DNA from: Adhaeribacter arboris
GTDB taxonomy: Bacteria > Bacteroidota > Bacteroidia > Cytophagales > Hymenobacteraceae
DNA: 64,000 nucleotides
Assembly: GCF_003023845.1 (NCBI RefSeq)
Contig: NZ_PYFT01000001.1
Span: forward strand, 5,022,001-5,086,000
Direction of reading: 5' to 3'
Of the stretch, positions 36,900-46,868 are shown one piece after another; position 1 is the first letter of the stretch, and each line of letters begins with the position of its first letter. The notes under the pieces were generated by a model. It ran no database searches, was not told the DNA's origin, and was given only the letters and a program-made list of their open reading frames with translations. Position numbers and translations under genes: made by a program.

Positions 36900-37189
36900 T
36901 ATTAAATAGCAGGTTAATTTATTCATACACTTCATGTGTACGGTTAGTTTAAATATCTAAGAATGGTACAAATACGGATTTTACAGGATTAATGCGTATA
37001 AAAATAATTATTGACCTGTTTTTTTGGTAAAGTAGCTAGATAAGACGTTTATTTTAAAAAATATACGTATAAGCACCAAGTGATGTAAGTATTTATACTT
37101 ATTAAGTTGAATAATGATAAAGCATCAGGTTTGATTTAAGTTATAATTTGTCCGAAAGATTATGAAACAGGCGCCTTTTAACCAATAAA

Positions 37190-37573
37190 ATGGAACAACT
37201 AAATAAAGTTTTAATAGTAGATGATGACCTGGTTGCCCGTTTTTTGGTGGAAAGAATATTGACCAAGAAGAAAGTTAGTAAACAAATTGTAACGGCTTCT
37301 AATGGAGAAGAGGCCTTAGCGGTACTAAACAACATTAATAGTCAAGAAACCTATCCGGATTTAATTTTTCTAGACATTAAAATGCCCGTGATGGACGGCT
37401 TTGAATTCTTAGAAGCCTTACAGCATTCGGAATTGAGTAAGCTGCCAATAAAAATAGTTTTATTAACTTCTTCCTTTAATCAGCAGGATGTAGAAAGAGC
37501 AAAAAACTATTCAGTAGCCGTCTATCTCATAAAACCACTCATAGGTGAAAATTTAAGCACCATTATGATTTAA
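37190..37573 (+). CDS. Single-domain response regulator (CheY-like)
   Basis: 127 residues, receiver domain only: acidic pocket VLIVDDD (11-13), phosphorylated Asp 62 in FLDIKMPVMDG, TSS as the switch Thr/Ser near 102, and the conserved Lys in LIKPL. This type often takes phosphate from phytochrome kinases. It is 208 bp upstream of the bacteriophytochrome on the same strand, so it is the likely partner. It has no output domain. Confidence 0.93.
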   Translation: MEQLNKVLIVDDDLVARFLVERILTKKKVSKQIVTASNGEEALAVLNNINSQETYPDLIFLDIKMPVMDGFEFLEALQHSELSKLPIKIVLLTSSFNQQDVERAKNYSVAVYLIKPLIGENLSTIMI

Positions 37574-37781
37574 AAATTACTTCTCTTTCCCAGGATTTTG
37601 TAAGAGTAGAACCATTACAATTGTACAGCTTGGCTAAATATAAATTTTCGGTTAAGAAAGTTGTCTCATTTCTTTCAAAGAAGATTTTTTATTCGGAAAG
37701 AATGTCTGACAAAAGAAAAGTAGCGTATACCCTTTTCTTTAGGCACAACTATAATCCCTTTAAGGCTATCCACCCGGCCGC

Positions 37782-40019
37782 ATGAAAAATTACAAAAATT
37801 ACCTTGTTGATCTTACCAATTGCGATACAGAACCTATTCATATTATTGGTCGCATTCAACCGCACGGTTTTTTACTGGTGATAGATAAAGCTACCCATAC
37901 GGTAGAGCAGGTTAGCGATAATCTTTCGGCCTATCTTAGCCATGATCCGGAAAATGTAATAAATAGACTCTTGTCAACCTTACTTACTCCGGAGGAATAT
38001 AGATTTATTACCGAAATAATAAACCAGGAATTGTTTGTCCAACCGCAGATTATATCGTGGCAAGGGCAGCCATTTTTCGGTTTCTTTCACTTTTCTGATG
38101 GGAAAATTATTCTGGAATGCGAGCCTTATACCAATCAGAGGGATAATGACCAATTAAAGCATAACAACAGAGTAGCGCTCCTAAGTCAGCAGTTAAACCA
38201 AATGGAAGACTTAGCCGATGTAGCGGAGATAGTGGCTATAACTATGGCGAAGGCTCTGGCTTACGACCGGGTTGAAGTAATTCAGTTTGATCCGGAATGG
38301 AACTCCGAAGTAATTGGCGAAGCCCATAATGCATCTTTACCGGCTTATTTGGGGCATCATTTCCCCGCCAGTGATATCCCGGCTCCCGCCCGCGAACTTT
38401 TGTTGAAAAAACACATCCGCCAAATTCCGGATGTAAATGCCGAAGCAGCCGAAATTATCCCGTACCATAATTCCGTAACCGGAACCCCCACCAATATTCT
38501 ACTATCGGAGCTGCGTAATCCTTCCGAAATTCACCTGGAATACGTAAAAAATATGGGAGTAGCGGCTACCATTTCGTTTTCTATTTTAGTGAAAGGAAAA
38601 TTATGGGGCTTAATCTCGTGTCATAACGTAGTGTCGGTTTATTTAAACGTTTGGCAACGACAGGTAGGAGATTTAATTACGAAGACATTTGCCAATGTTA
38701 TTTTATCACTTCAGGAAAAACGGGATGTAAAACAATGGGCCCGGTACCGGCACAACGAAGAACTGCTTATTAAACAAATAAACCAGAGTAAAGATATTCA
38801 GGCGGGATTGCTGCATCAGGATTTAAACTTATTAGCTATCACAGAAAGCACCGGCGCCGCTTTATTTTTAGGTAACAAATTTACTACGTTCGGCCAGGTT
38901 CCTACCGAAGAGCAAATGCTTTATTTAATTAATTGGCTTGCTACAAATGAGGTCGAACGGCTATTTTGCACACGCGAATTATCTAAAAGATTTCCGGAAG
39001 CAATTGCCTACCGAAACGTGGCTAGTGGATTATTGGCTCTGGAAATATCGCGGTATAACAAAGAGTACCTCTTGTTTTTTAAACCCGAAATGCAAGAAAC
39101 CCGGATTTGGGCCGGTAATCCGGAACAACCTAAAATGGGTATTGATTTACGCCTGCACCCACGAAAGTCATTTGAGAAGTGGGAAGAAGAAATTCAAGGC
39201 AAATCTTTGCCCTGGTCGCTAAACGAACAGGAAATCACGCAAACTTTGCTGAAGGATATTATTGCTATTCAATTAAGAAACCAGGCCACGGAACTGGAAA
39301 GCTTAAATAAAGGATTAAATACTGTTGCCGGCAAGCTCCAGGCTAAAAATAACCAACTGGAAGATTTTGCTTTAATAATGTCGCATAATCTAAAGTCGCC
39401 TTTAAATAACATTAATGGCTTGCACCAGGTGTACCAGCAAGAACCCAATCCGGAAATGGCGATTATGGTACTAGACCGAATTAAACTGGTGAGCAATAAC
39501 ATGGCCGAAACCATCGACGATTTAAACATTATTTTAAAGAATCGCACGGATAACCAATTGCCGTGGGAAGAAATATACCTGCCGGATCTTATTCAAAAAG
39601 AAACGCAGAATTTAGCGGCTGTTATCGAGCAAACCGATGCTGAGGTACAAACCAATTTGCAAGCGCCAGTTATTTACCTGCCTAAAATTTACGCCGAAAG
39701 TATCCTGCATAACTTTTTATCGAACGCTTTAAAGTACCGGTCTTCTAATCGAAAACCGTGCATTCAAGTAAAATCGTGGCTTCAAAACGAACACATTTAC
39801 CTCTCGGTAACAGATAATGGCTTAGGTATGGATTTAAACCGGATGGGGAACAAGCTTTTTGGCCTGTACAAAACATTCCACCGCCACGAACAAGCCAAGG
39901 GCTTAGGCTTGTATCTGACTAAAATGCAAATTGAAGCATTAGGCGGCGAAGTACAAGTAACCAGCGAATTAGATAAAGGCACTACGTTTACAGTAAGCTT
40001 CAGCACCGTAGGCGATTAA
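37782..40019 (+). CDS. Bacteriophytochrome sensor histidine kinase
   Basis: 745 residues. The N-terminal PAS has the biliverdin-binding Cys 14 in TNCDTEPIHIIGRIQPHGF. The GAF domain keeps HHFPASDIPAPARELL, the pocket motif around the conserved Asp-Ile-Pro. The PHY domain keeps the tongue-type motif PRKSFEKWEEEIQGKSLPW. The kinase has H535 in SHNLKSPLNNI, N box NFLSNALKYR, G1 VTDNGLGMD and G2 KGLGLYLTKMQ. It senses red/far-red light through bound biliverdin. No haem oxygenase gene is in the window. The start at 37782 gives the expected short tail before Cys 14. Confidence 0.96.
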   Translation: MKNYKNYLVDLTNCDTEPIHIIGRIQPHGFLLVIDKATHTVEQVSDNLSAYLSHDPENVINRLLSTLLTPEEYRFITEIINQELFVQPQIISWQGQPFFGFFHFSDGKIILECEPYTNQRDNDQLKHNNRVALLSQQLNQMEDLADVAEIVAITMAKALAYDRVEVIQFDPEWNSEVIGEAHNASLPAYLGHHFPASDIPAPARELLLKKHIRQIPDVNAEAAEIIPYHNSVTGTPTNILLSELRNPSEIHLEYVKNMGVAATISFSILVKGKLWGLISCHNVVSVYLNVWQRQVGDLITKTFANVILSLQEKRDVKQWARYRHNEELLIKQINQSKDIQAGLLHQDLNLLAITESTGAALFLGNKFTTFGQVPTEEQMLYLINWLATNEVERLFCTRELSKRFPEAIAYRNVASGLLALEISRYNKEYLLFFKPEMQETRIWAGNPEQPKMGIDLRLHPRKSFEKWEEEIQGKSLPWSLNEQEITQTLLKDIIAIQLRNQATELESLNKGLNTVAGKLQAKNNQLEDFALIMSHNLKSPLNNINGLHQVYQQEPNPEMAIMVLDRIKLVSNNMAETIDDLNIILKNRTDNQLPWEEIYLPDLIQKETQNLAAVIEQTDAEVQTNLQAPVIYLPKIYAESILHNFLSNALKYRSSNRKPCIQVKSWLQNEHIYLSVTDNGLGMDLNRMGNKLFGLYKTFHRHEQAKGLGLYLTKMQIEALGGEVQVTSELDKGTTFTVSFSTVGD

Positions 40020-40160
40020 TGCGGGACACATTTTATTGAAATTAATTCAATGTTTGATGTATTAGGCCTTTCATGATTAAAATTTGCCGGATTTCGCAAA
40101 CCTTAAAAGCTTCCATTTATACAAAAATTTACTCCCATAAAAACAAAATACTGATAAAAT

Positions 40161-40183
40161 AAAAGCCAGCCTAGCTGGCTTTT
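40161..40183. terminator. Bidirectional terminator
   Basis: AAAAGCCAGC and GCTGGCTTTT are perfect 10-bp arms around CTA, with A and T runs on both sides. It sits between the convergent phytochrome gene (stop 40019) and the ferritin-like gene (stop 40210). Confidence 0.85.
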
Positions 40184-40209
40184 ATTTGCTTGTTCCTGGG
40201 TCTAAATGC

Positions 40210-41064
40210 TTAACCGGGTAGTTTTTGGCCTTCTTTAAAGAAATTATTCAGAATGGCAATTACCTGGGCCATTTCCAAAGGCTCGTCAAAAGCTTCGGAG
40301 GCAACCGTACCGGCTACGATGCTAGCAATATTTACGTTGGCCTGGGTAGTAGCTTCTTCGCCGGCGTATACTGCCTGGGCAAATTCTGGTAAACCGCCCC
40401 GGTTGTTGCCGGTAATCCAGGGTTTGTTTGCTTCCTGGTTCTGGCTCATCCGGCGCATTCGCCGGAAATAAGCCGCATGACGCGCCTCCGCCGAGTGTAT
40501 TTGCAAGGCCGTTTGCAAAACAGCGTTATTATTCATCAGGGCGGGCTTAGGAGCCTGGCCTTTGTAGGCGCGTACGCCCGTATCTTCAAATGCCTGACCC
40601 AACGCCAGAATAGTAGCATAATTGGTAAATGGATCGGGTACTTTACCGCCGGCCGTATAGTCCAGCCGGGCCTCGTCGATGGTAATTGGCGTGCCGCCTA
40701 AATCTGTAATAGCTTTTTGTAAAGTAGCTACGTGTCCCTTCTCATTATCAAAAATAATTTGTAAACCCGCTTTGGCTTCGGCGGGTAAATCGGGGCTATT
40801 GGCGGCTAAAACTTTACCGTAATAAGTAGAGTCGGTGAGCTCGGCGGTTAAAGCAAAATTTAGTATAGCAATAATATCCGCATTATTACCCGTTTGGCCA
40901 TAGGCTTTATTAAAAACGGCACCGAAAGCTACGGGTACGGCAGCAGCGGCTAGTTTCTTGCCAAAACCACTCATGTATTTAAAAACCTGGCGGCGGCTGT
41001 CGAAACGCTCGTAAACCTCCGGATCTACTTTTTCTATTTCGGAAAATATATTTAAAATATTCAT
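40210..41064 (-). CDS. Exported ferritin-like domain protein (second of pair)
   Basis: 284 residues. A 23-residue leader precedes a Tat-type motif (SRRQVFKYMSGFGKKLAAAA) and a hydrophobic stretch ending FNKAYGQ. The four-helix ferritin-like domain has ILNFALTAELTDSTYYGKVL, DNEKGHVATLQKAI and IHSAEARHAAYFRRM, whose Glu and His positions are the usual di-iron ligands. It lies 18 bp after its paralogue (41083-41871), an obvious two-gene operon. Rds1-type ferritin-like proteins are poorly characterised. A stress role is a guess. Confidence 0.88.
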   Translation of the reverse strand: MNILNIFSEIEKVDPEVYERFDSRRQVFKYMSGFGKKLAAAAVPVAFGAVFNKAYGQTGNNADIIAILNFALTAELTDSTYYGKVLAANSPDLPAEAKAGLQIIFDNEKGHVATLQKAITDLGGTPITIDEARLDYTAGGKVPDPFTNYATILALGQAFEDTGVRAYKGQAPKPALMNNNAVLQTALQIHSAEARHAAYFRRMRRMSQNQEANKPWITGNNRGGLPEFAQAVYAGEEATTQANVNIASIVAGTVASEAFDEPLEMAQVIAILNNFFKEGQKLPG

Positions 41065-41082
41065 GTCTGATTCTAAATTAAC

Positions 41083-41871
41083 TTAACTGGTTGGCAAACT
41101 ACTCGCATTAATACTATTTTTAATAAATGGCTTAGCCAGTGTTAGTACTTCGGTTGGCGTTAAGGCCAGGTCTAAGCCCATCATGGTTATAATAGCATCT
41201 TCCCCTGGTTTAGGAGTGCCGCCGCGGGCCGCAAAAGTATTAGGCTTCATCATTTCCCGGATTTCGGCGGCGTGGCGTGCTTCCACCGAAACAATTTTAC
41301 CCGCTAAAGCCAGGTTAGTGGCATCGGTTAGTAATTTACCCGCTCCGTTATAAGCGCCTACTCCTACGTCCTCGAAGGTTTTAGCCGCCATTAAAATAGC
41401 GTTCCGGTCGGTCATGTTTACCAAAGAAAAATCGGGCGTTAAAGCCGGAATCGCATTCGTGCCGAGTACCGCTTTAAAGAAATCGCGGTGGGCTACTTCG
41501 TGGTCGCGGATATCCGTTAAAACAGAGCGCTCCGTAGCATTAGAAAAAGTAGTAGTAAAAGCGGCATGTTTTACCACCATATCGTAAAAAGCAGCTTCTA
41601 GTTGTTCCAGCGCGTACGCATAGTTTAAGATACCTATATCGCCGGAGCCTAAATTAACGGGAGTTGTATTAGGGTTTGGGGGCGGGGTAGGCGGGGTATC
41701 TACCACCCCGTTAAATTTACCATCATCGTCGTCGTTACAACCCGAAAGTAAAAGCGTAGATAACGCAGCTCCCGCCCCGGCATATTTCAAAAAAGCTCTT
41801 CTTTGTAAAGGCAAAGACGTAATTATAATATTATCCGACTTTTTATCCGGCGGATTTATTTTTTTAGACAT
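41083..41871 (-). CDS. Exported ferritin-like domain lipoprotein (first of pair)
   Basis: 262 residues. The N-terminus has a Tat motif (LQRRAFLKYAGAGAALSTLL) ending in lipobox LLSGC, followed by acidic NDDDDGKFN and a Pro/Asn-rich linker (TPPTPPPNPNTTP). Ferritin-like helices carry ILNYAYALEQLEAAFYDMVV, IRDHEVAHRDFFKAV and VSVEARHAAEIREMM, with ligand-type Glu/His. It is probably membrane anchored in the periplasm, paired with the downstream paralogue. Confidence 0.88.
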   Translation of the reverse strand: MSKKINPPDKKSDNIIITSLPLQRRAFLKYAGAGAALSTLLLSGCNDDDDGKFNGVVDTPPTPPPNPNTTPVNLGSGDIGILNYAYALEQLEAAFYDMVVKHAAFTTTFSNATERSVLTDIRDHEVAHRDFFKAVLGTNAIPALTPDFSLVNMTDRNAILMAAKTFEDVGVGAYNGAGKLLTDATNLALAGKIVSVEARHAAEIREMMKPNTFAARGGTPKPGEDAIITMMGLDLALTPTEVLTLAKPFIKNSINASSLPTS

Positions 41872-42596
41872 AGTTTTATTTTAAGCTTTTAGATTAAACT
41901 TTATATTCCAATCGCTAATGAGTAACTATCTGTTAAGGCCTTAAAGCGTACTTTTTGATTGTAGGATACTTACGAAAGTAAAGTGCTAAACGGTTTTAGG
42001 TAATTTGTACTTTTTATTATTAGTTGAATTGGTCATTAGAGGTAAATGCGTGAATACAGCGTTTGAAAGCTGTTTTAGGCAGACTAGTAAAAAATACCTA
42101 AAATTTTTAATATGATTTTTCCGTATTTATACGCTGCCAAAATATGTATTTATTACCATGCGTTTTAAGTAAATAGTGGATTTGGAAGGTTGAACACACT
42201 CCTAAATAATGAGTTTTGATGTTCTGATTTAAATGATAGTTAATAAGTAAAAAGGCGCCAGTATTAAGAGTCTTGACCACTTTCTTAAGAGCTTTTTATA
42301 TGGTTTACAAGGAGATAGATTTCGTACATTTTCTATCCCTTTAATCTTAAGTTTTTACTTACCAAAATTTCATCTTTCCCACCCTCAGGATTGGTAAGCC
42401 AAAACCAGTAAATAAAGGCCAATAACTTTTTATACACGTGCTCGGTTGCGCACAGAGGTAAATCCAATTTGGATTTTACAATCTAAAGTAACAAATTACT
42501 CCGTTAAAAAAGGCGGTCCCGGTTTCAACTTAATCGCGAAGGTCTGCTTTGTTTTACTTTTCCACCTGAATGATAAACCCGCAAATTCTACCTTTT
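41872..42596. other. 725-bp divergent intergenic region
   Basis: A/T-rich region between the ferritin-like operon (-) and the serine hydrolase (+). It must carry both promoters, but no operator, repeat or ORF is convincing. Nothing else seen. Confidence 0.4.
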
Positions 42597-44189
42597 ATGC
42601 GCGTAAACCGGAGAGATTTTTTAAAACAAATAAGTGCTGGAACTGCCGGCCTTAGTCTTATGGCCTGGTTACCCAACCCTTTGCGGGCGTCTACCTTAAA
42701 AACAAGTGGGTTGCCTCGCAGCACGCCGGAACAGCAAGGCCTTTCTTCAACGGCTATTTTAGCTTTTATAAAGGCCGTGGAAGAAAAGAACCTGGGTTTA
42801 CACAGTTTAATGGTGGTACGCAACGGGCAGGTCGTAGCCGAAGGTTGGTGGGCGCCGTACGCGCCCGGGTTAAAGCATACGCTGTTCTCGTTAAGTAAAA
42901 GCTTTACTTCTACGGCCATTGGCTTGGCTGTAGCGGAGGGTAAATGTAAAGTAAGCGACAAAGTAATTTCTTTCTTCCCCGATGACCAACCCGCGGAAGT
43001 TAGCCCGAACCTGGCCGCCATGCGCGTGAAGGACTTACTCACCATGACTACCGGCCACGAAAAGGATACCATACCGCCTTTGTTACAGGAAAAATCCGGT
43101 GGTTGGACGCGTAAATTTTTGTCGTTGCCGGTAGAGCGGGAGCCGGGTACGTATTTCTTGTATAATACCGGGGCTACTTACATGTTATCGGCCATTTTGC
43201 AAAAAGTTACCGGCCAAACCGTGCTGGATTATTTAACCCCGCGATTATTTCAGCCACTGGGCATTGAAGGCGCCGATTGGGAGAGCAGCCCCGATGGAAT
43301 AAATGCGGGTGGTTTTGGCTTGCGCATCCGGACCGAAGATATTGCTAAATTTGGCCAGTTGTACCTGCAAAAAGGCCAGTGGAACAATAAACAAATTATA
43401 CCGGCCGCCTGGGTAGAAGAAGCGACGAAATACCAGGTTCCGAATGCGGCGAGTACCACGCCCGTACACGACTGGAATCAAGGTTATGGTTACCAATTCT
43501 GGCGCAGCCAGCATAACACGTACCGCGGCGATGGCGCTATGGGGCAGTATTGTTTGGTAATGCCGGAGCAAAACACGGTAATAGCCATTACCAGCGAAAC
43601 CCACGACATGCAAGCTATTCTGACGCAGGTGTGGGATATCCTATTCCCGAATCTAAAACCTGCGGCATTGCCGACCGATAAAAAAGCTCAAACCGAATTA
43701 AAACAAAAATTAGCTGCGCTTACCTTGTTGCCAGCTAAAATTAGCGCTGCTTCGCCGCTTAGCGCCACTATTTCGGGTAAAACTTTCCGGGTGCAGGATA
43801 ATCCGCTCCACGTGGAAACCGTAGCTTTTACGTTCGCAAAAAATGCCTGTACCGTGGAATTAAAAGATACCAAAGAAACTCACCGGATTGTGTGCGGATT
43901 GAACAATTGGGTGCAAGGCGAAACCCGGGTTCCCGGCAATCCGCCAGCGTTTGTGGCGATGGAGAAAAAAGAACCGGTGCCCAAAGAAAAAATAGCGGCT
44001 TTCGGTACCTGGACTTCCCCGAATACTTTTATCCTAACCTGGGTTTTCAACCAAACGCCTCACTCCGAAACCATCACCTGTAATTTCGAAAATAATTCGG
44101 TACGGTTGGAGTTTAAGGACAGCGTTAGTGCTAAAGTACCAAGCCGGAAAAAAGAACAACCAATATTAGTGGGACAGATGATTGGGTAA
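42597..44189 (+). CDS. Exported serine hydrolase, beta-lactamase class C/PBP4-like
   Basis: 530 residues from the Met at 42597, which begins a Tat-type signal (MRVNRRDFLKQISAGTAGLS). An in-frame ATG nine codons upstream is less likely. The catalytic SxxK is S98-L-S-K101 in TLFSLSKSF. The second motif is YNTGATYM, and GDGAMGQYCLVMPEQ lies in the third-motif region. A C-terminal extension of about 170 residues (from about 365) is beta rich and of unknown function. It probably cleaves or transfers acyl/peptide groups in the periplasm. Antibiotic resistance cannot be claimed. Confidence 0.88.
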   Translation: MRVNRRDFLKQISAGTAGLSLMAWLPNPLRASTLKTSGLPRSTPEQQGLSSTAILAFIKAVEEKNLGLHSLMVVRNGQVVAEGWWAPYAPGLKHTLFSLSKSFTSTAIGLAVAEGKCKVSDKVISFFPDDQPAEVSPNLAAMRVKDLLTMTTGHEKDTIPPLLQEKSGGWTRKFLSLPVEREPGTYFLYNTGATYMLSAILQKVTGQTVLDYLTPRLFQPLGIEGADWESSPDGINAGGFGLRIRTEDIAKFGQLYLQKGQWNNKQIIPAAWVEEATKYQVPNAASTTPVHDWNQGYGYQFWRSQHNTYRGDGAMGQYCLVMPEQNTVIAITSETHDMQAILTQVWDILFPNLKPAALPTDKKAQTELKQKLAALTLLPAKISAASPLSATISGKTFRVQDNPLHVETVAFTFAKNACTVELKDTKETHRIVCGLNNWVQGETRVPGNPPAFVAMEKKEPVPKEKIAAFGTWTSPNTFILTWVFNQTPHSETITCNFENNSVRLEFKDSVSAKVPSRKKEQPILVGQMIG

Positions 44190-44369
44190 TACGCAATCTT
44201 TATTTTTTATGGCGGTTAAAAGTGCCGGTTTTATGGAAGAAAGATGTTTTTAAGGGTAGTATAGCAATCCGGCTACCTACCAACTTTTTTTCCGTTTTCT
44301 CCAGTTAGTAGAATGCTAAATTATTTTTAACCGAGTGATGTGTGTCCACAAGTAATGCCCTACAGGTAG

Positions 44370-46181
44370 CTATACTTGTTGGATTAACGTGTCGAGAGTG
44401 ACTTCTTCTTCCAAATTAAATTTCTTTCGTAGCCGGTAACGGGCTTTGCGAATGGCACCTACGGAGAGACCTAGCATGTGGGCCATGTCACGAGATGACA
44501 GTTGAAGCTTGGTTAAAATCAGAAATCGCGTTTCTGCCGGCGAAAGATCAGGCATTTTCTCTTTTAACCGAAAAATAAAGCCGGGATAGGTTTGGTCAAA
44601 TAACTGACGAAAATGCCGCCAGTCTTCCTCGGTTAAAATAGTAGTGGATACTAATTGTTCTATCCTGCTAGCCATAGAGGATAAATCAGTCTGGCGGCTA
44701 TTTTCTCTGAGATGGTGCAGTTCTGCCGTTAAGTCATTAATCAGGTGGGCTTTATCTTTTAAAGTGCTGATATAAGCAACCAGTAAGTTTTCGGCGTGCT
44801 GCCATTTTTCTTCGGCCAGCTTTTTCTCTGTGGCTAATAACTTATTTTCTTTTTCGGCCAACTCTGCCTGCCGCCTTTGCCGCATCCGGTAGCGGTTAAA
44901 AAGCCAACCAATTACCACGATAATCAAAAGTAAAGCAACAATTATTACGGAAAATTGCCAGCGGCTTAAGTTTTTCTGCGCTTGCAATAATTTAAGCTCC
45001 GCCCCGTACCGCACGGCTTCAGCTTTGTTCATGGACCGACTGAGTATTTTGGCATCCAGCAGTTGCTGCAAGCTGTCTTCTGTAATGGCCAGCGAATCGG
45101 AAAATAAAAGAGCTTTTTGGTATAATCCGTTTTTTTGGCAAAGTTCTTTTAGTACGCCGAGCCGCCGCCGATTAAATTCCAAACGATCTGCCGGGTCAGT
45201 AATGCTTTCCCGCGCCAGGGGTTGGCTCGCTTGCAGGTAAAACTGCGCACTGTCGGTTTGCTGCTGCCGGATAAATACCCGGGCTACAGCCAAAGCCGAT
45301 TTGGCCGCATCTTCCGGCGCAAGTGGAGCCGCCGCGTTTATTTTGTAATTTTTACGGTGATAAAAAAGAGCAGAATCGTTTTGTCCGGTGGTGAGAAAAA
45401 CATTTCCCAAATTACCCGAAGCAATACCTAACCAAGCCACATCTTTATAAATCTGCGCTTTTTTAATAGTACGGCGGTAAAAAGAGATGGCTTTTTCCCA
45501 GTTTGTTGTGCGCGCGTAAATTAAACCGATGGAATTAAGGGTACTGAGTTCTATCCGGGGAAAGTAAAACGGATACCGGGCTGCCGCCAGAAAGTAAGCC
45601 AGGGCTTTATCGTACTCTTCGAAGCGGTAATAGTTCAGGCCTAGGTTGGACAAGTAAATAGCGATCGCCGGCACATTCGGGTAGCCAATTCGCCGGAAAG
45701 CCGCGTCGGATTGGAGTAAGTGGTCGAAAGCAAGACCATACTGGGCATTTTGGAAGTATACCTGCCCGATGTAATGCTCACAGGCGGCGGCTATATCGGG
45801 GTTATTATTTTTCAAGGCCCAGGCTTGGGCTTTTAAAAATATGGCCATTGGCCTTTGGTAATCGCCGGGTGGATAATATTGTTGGTACCGGTTGGAGAAA
45901 AGCAGGCGGTAACAAATCCGGAAATATTGCGCGTAACTTTTTAATTTTTCGTCGTCGAGGCTATCGGCGGTAGTGGTTACCGCATTTAAGAATTGGTGAC
46001 TAGCCGTAGAGTCCCAGTCTGAAATGGAGTGTTCCGAGCAATATTGCCAGAGCCGGGGTAACCTTTGCGCCGGGGGAACTTGGGTCAGAAAACGGGTTTG
46101 CCCAGCGGCGAATAGAGGAACCAGCAGGACGAGTATCACTACCAAAATTCGGTCTAAATACCTGATAAATAGTTGGTTCAT
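44370..46181 (-). CDS. TPR-containing membrane regulator with C-terminal helix-turn-helix
   Basis: 603 residues. An N-terminal signal or membrane segment is followed by TPR-type repeats (DIAAACEHYIGQVYFQNAQY, LNYYRFEEYDKALAYFLAA, IGLIYARTTNWEKAISFYRR), a single membrane helix (FSVIIVALLLIIVVIGWLFN), a coiled coil (RQAELAEKENKLLATEKKLA) and a LuxR-like HTH (LSPAETRFLILTKLQLSSRD then LGLSVGAIRKARYRL). The periplasmic TPR part may sense a protein or peptide. Such regulators are common in Bacteroidota. The gene is divergent from the glycine-rich T9SS cargo gene. Confidence 0.88.
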   Translation of the reverse strand: MNQLFIRYLDRILVVILVLLVPLFAAGQTRFLTQVPPAQRLPRLWQYCSEHSISDWDSTASHQFLNAVTTTADSLDDEKLKSYAQYFRICYRLLFSNRYQQYYPPGDYQRPMAIFLKAQAWALKNNNPDIAAACEHYIGQVYFQNAQYGLAFDHLLQSDAAFRRIGYPNVPAIAIYLSNLGLNYYRFEEYDKALAYFLAAARYPFYFPRIELSTLNSIGLIYARTTNWEKAISFYRRTIKKAQIYKDVAWLGIASGNLGNVFLTTGQNDSALFYHRKNYKINAAAPLAPEDAAKSALAVARVFIRQQQTDSAQFYLQASQPLARESITDPADRLEFNRRRLGVLKELCQKNGLYQKALLFSDSLAITEDSLQQLLDAKILSRSMNKAEAVRYGAELKLLQAQKNLSRWQFSVIIVALLLIIVVIGWLFNRYRMRQRRQAELAEKENKLLATEKKLAEEKWQHAENLLVAYISTLKDKAHLINDLTAELHHLRENSRQTDLSSMASRIEQLVSTTILTEEDWRHFRQLFDQTYPGFIFRLKEKMPDLSPAETRFLILTKLQLSSRDMAHMLGLSVGAIRKARYRLRKKFNLEEEVTLDTLIQQV

Positions 46182-46868
46182 ACGCTAAAACTCACCGGTT
46201 AATATAAGTAAAAACCAGAAGTAAGCAGACATTATGTATTTAACTTTCTTGTTAAATTTTAAGATAAACCCGCTAAAACCCCTTTAAATCTGCTAGCAAA
46301 GCCTTTTTGAATTTGTCCCATTTTTGTCCTACGGGTAAAATAGGTTCTTTCTATTTTTTACTTGTATTTTGCTCTGCATAAAAGGTACAAGTAGTGTCCC
46401 GGTACTACCATCTGATTTAACATGGGTGTTACGATTAACAGAGATTAACAGAGTTGAGGTTGGGGTAAATGAAAGCAGCCTCAATACCTGTTAATGAGAT
46501 ACCCTTTAATCTTCTAATTGCAGGAGATCTGGCTTAAAGTAACGGCTTATTATTATATCTCAATCCTTAAACCCTTTGCGCTGTATATTATGAATCTGAT
46601 TTGTACTCACTCGGCTTTTAACTACCCACAAGGTCAGGCTGACTCATCTGCTTCCGGCTATTAGTCGTTGATCTATTCTGCTTGTACCGGCAGCAGCCTA
46701 CCTACTATGCAAGTGTAAGGGAAGCTAGCCATTTTTATATGCTTACTTACTATTAATCCCTGGTCACTCTCTCTAGAGAAAAGCCAGAACCAGAAAGTTC
46801 ATCACTAAAAAGTGGTGTTTTCCTATTTGCCACCTTATAAATTTAATATGTACTAATCTAACATTAAA
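46182..46868. other. 687-bp divergent intergenic region with tandem 10-mer
   Basis: GATTAACAGA occurs twice in tandem (46433-46452). No ORF is seen on either strand. It must hold promoters for the HTH regulator (-) and the glycine-rich protein (+). The tandem 10-mer is a possible regulator site. Confidence 0.4.
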
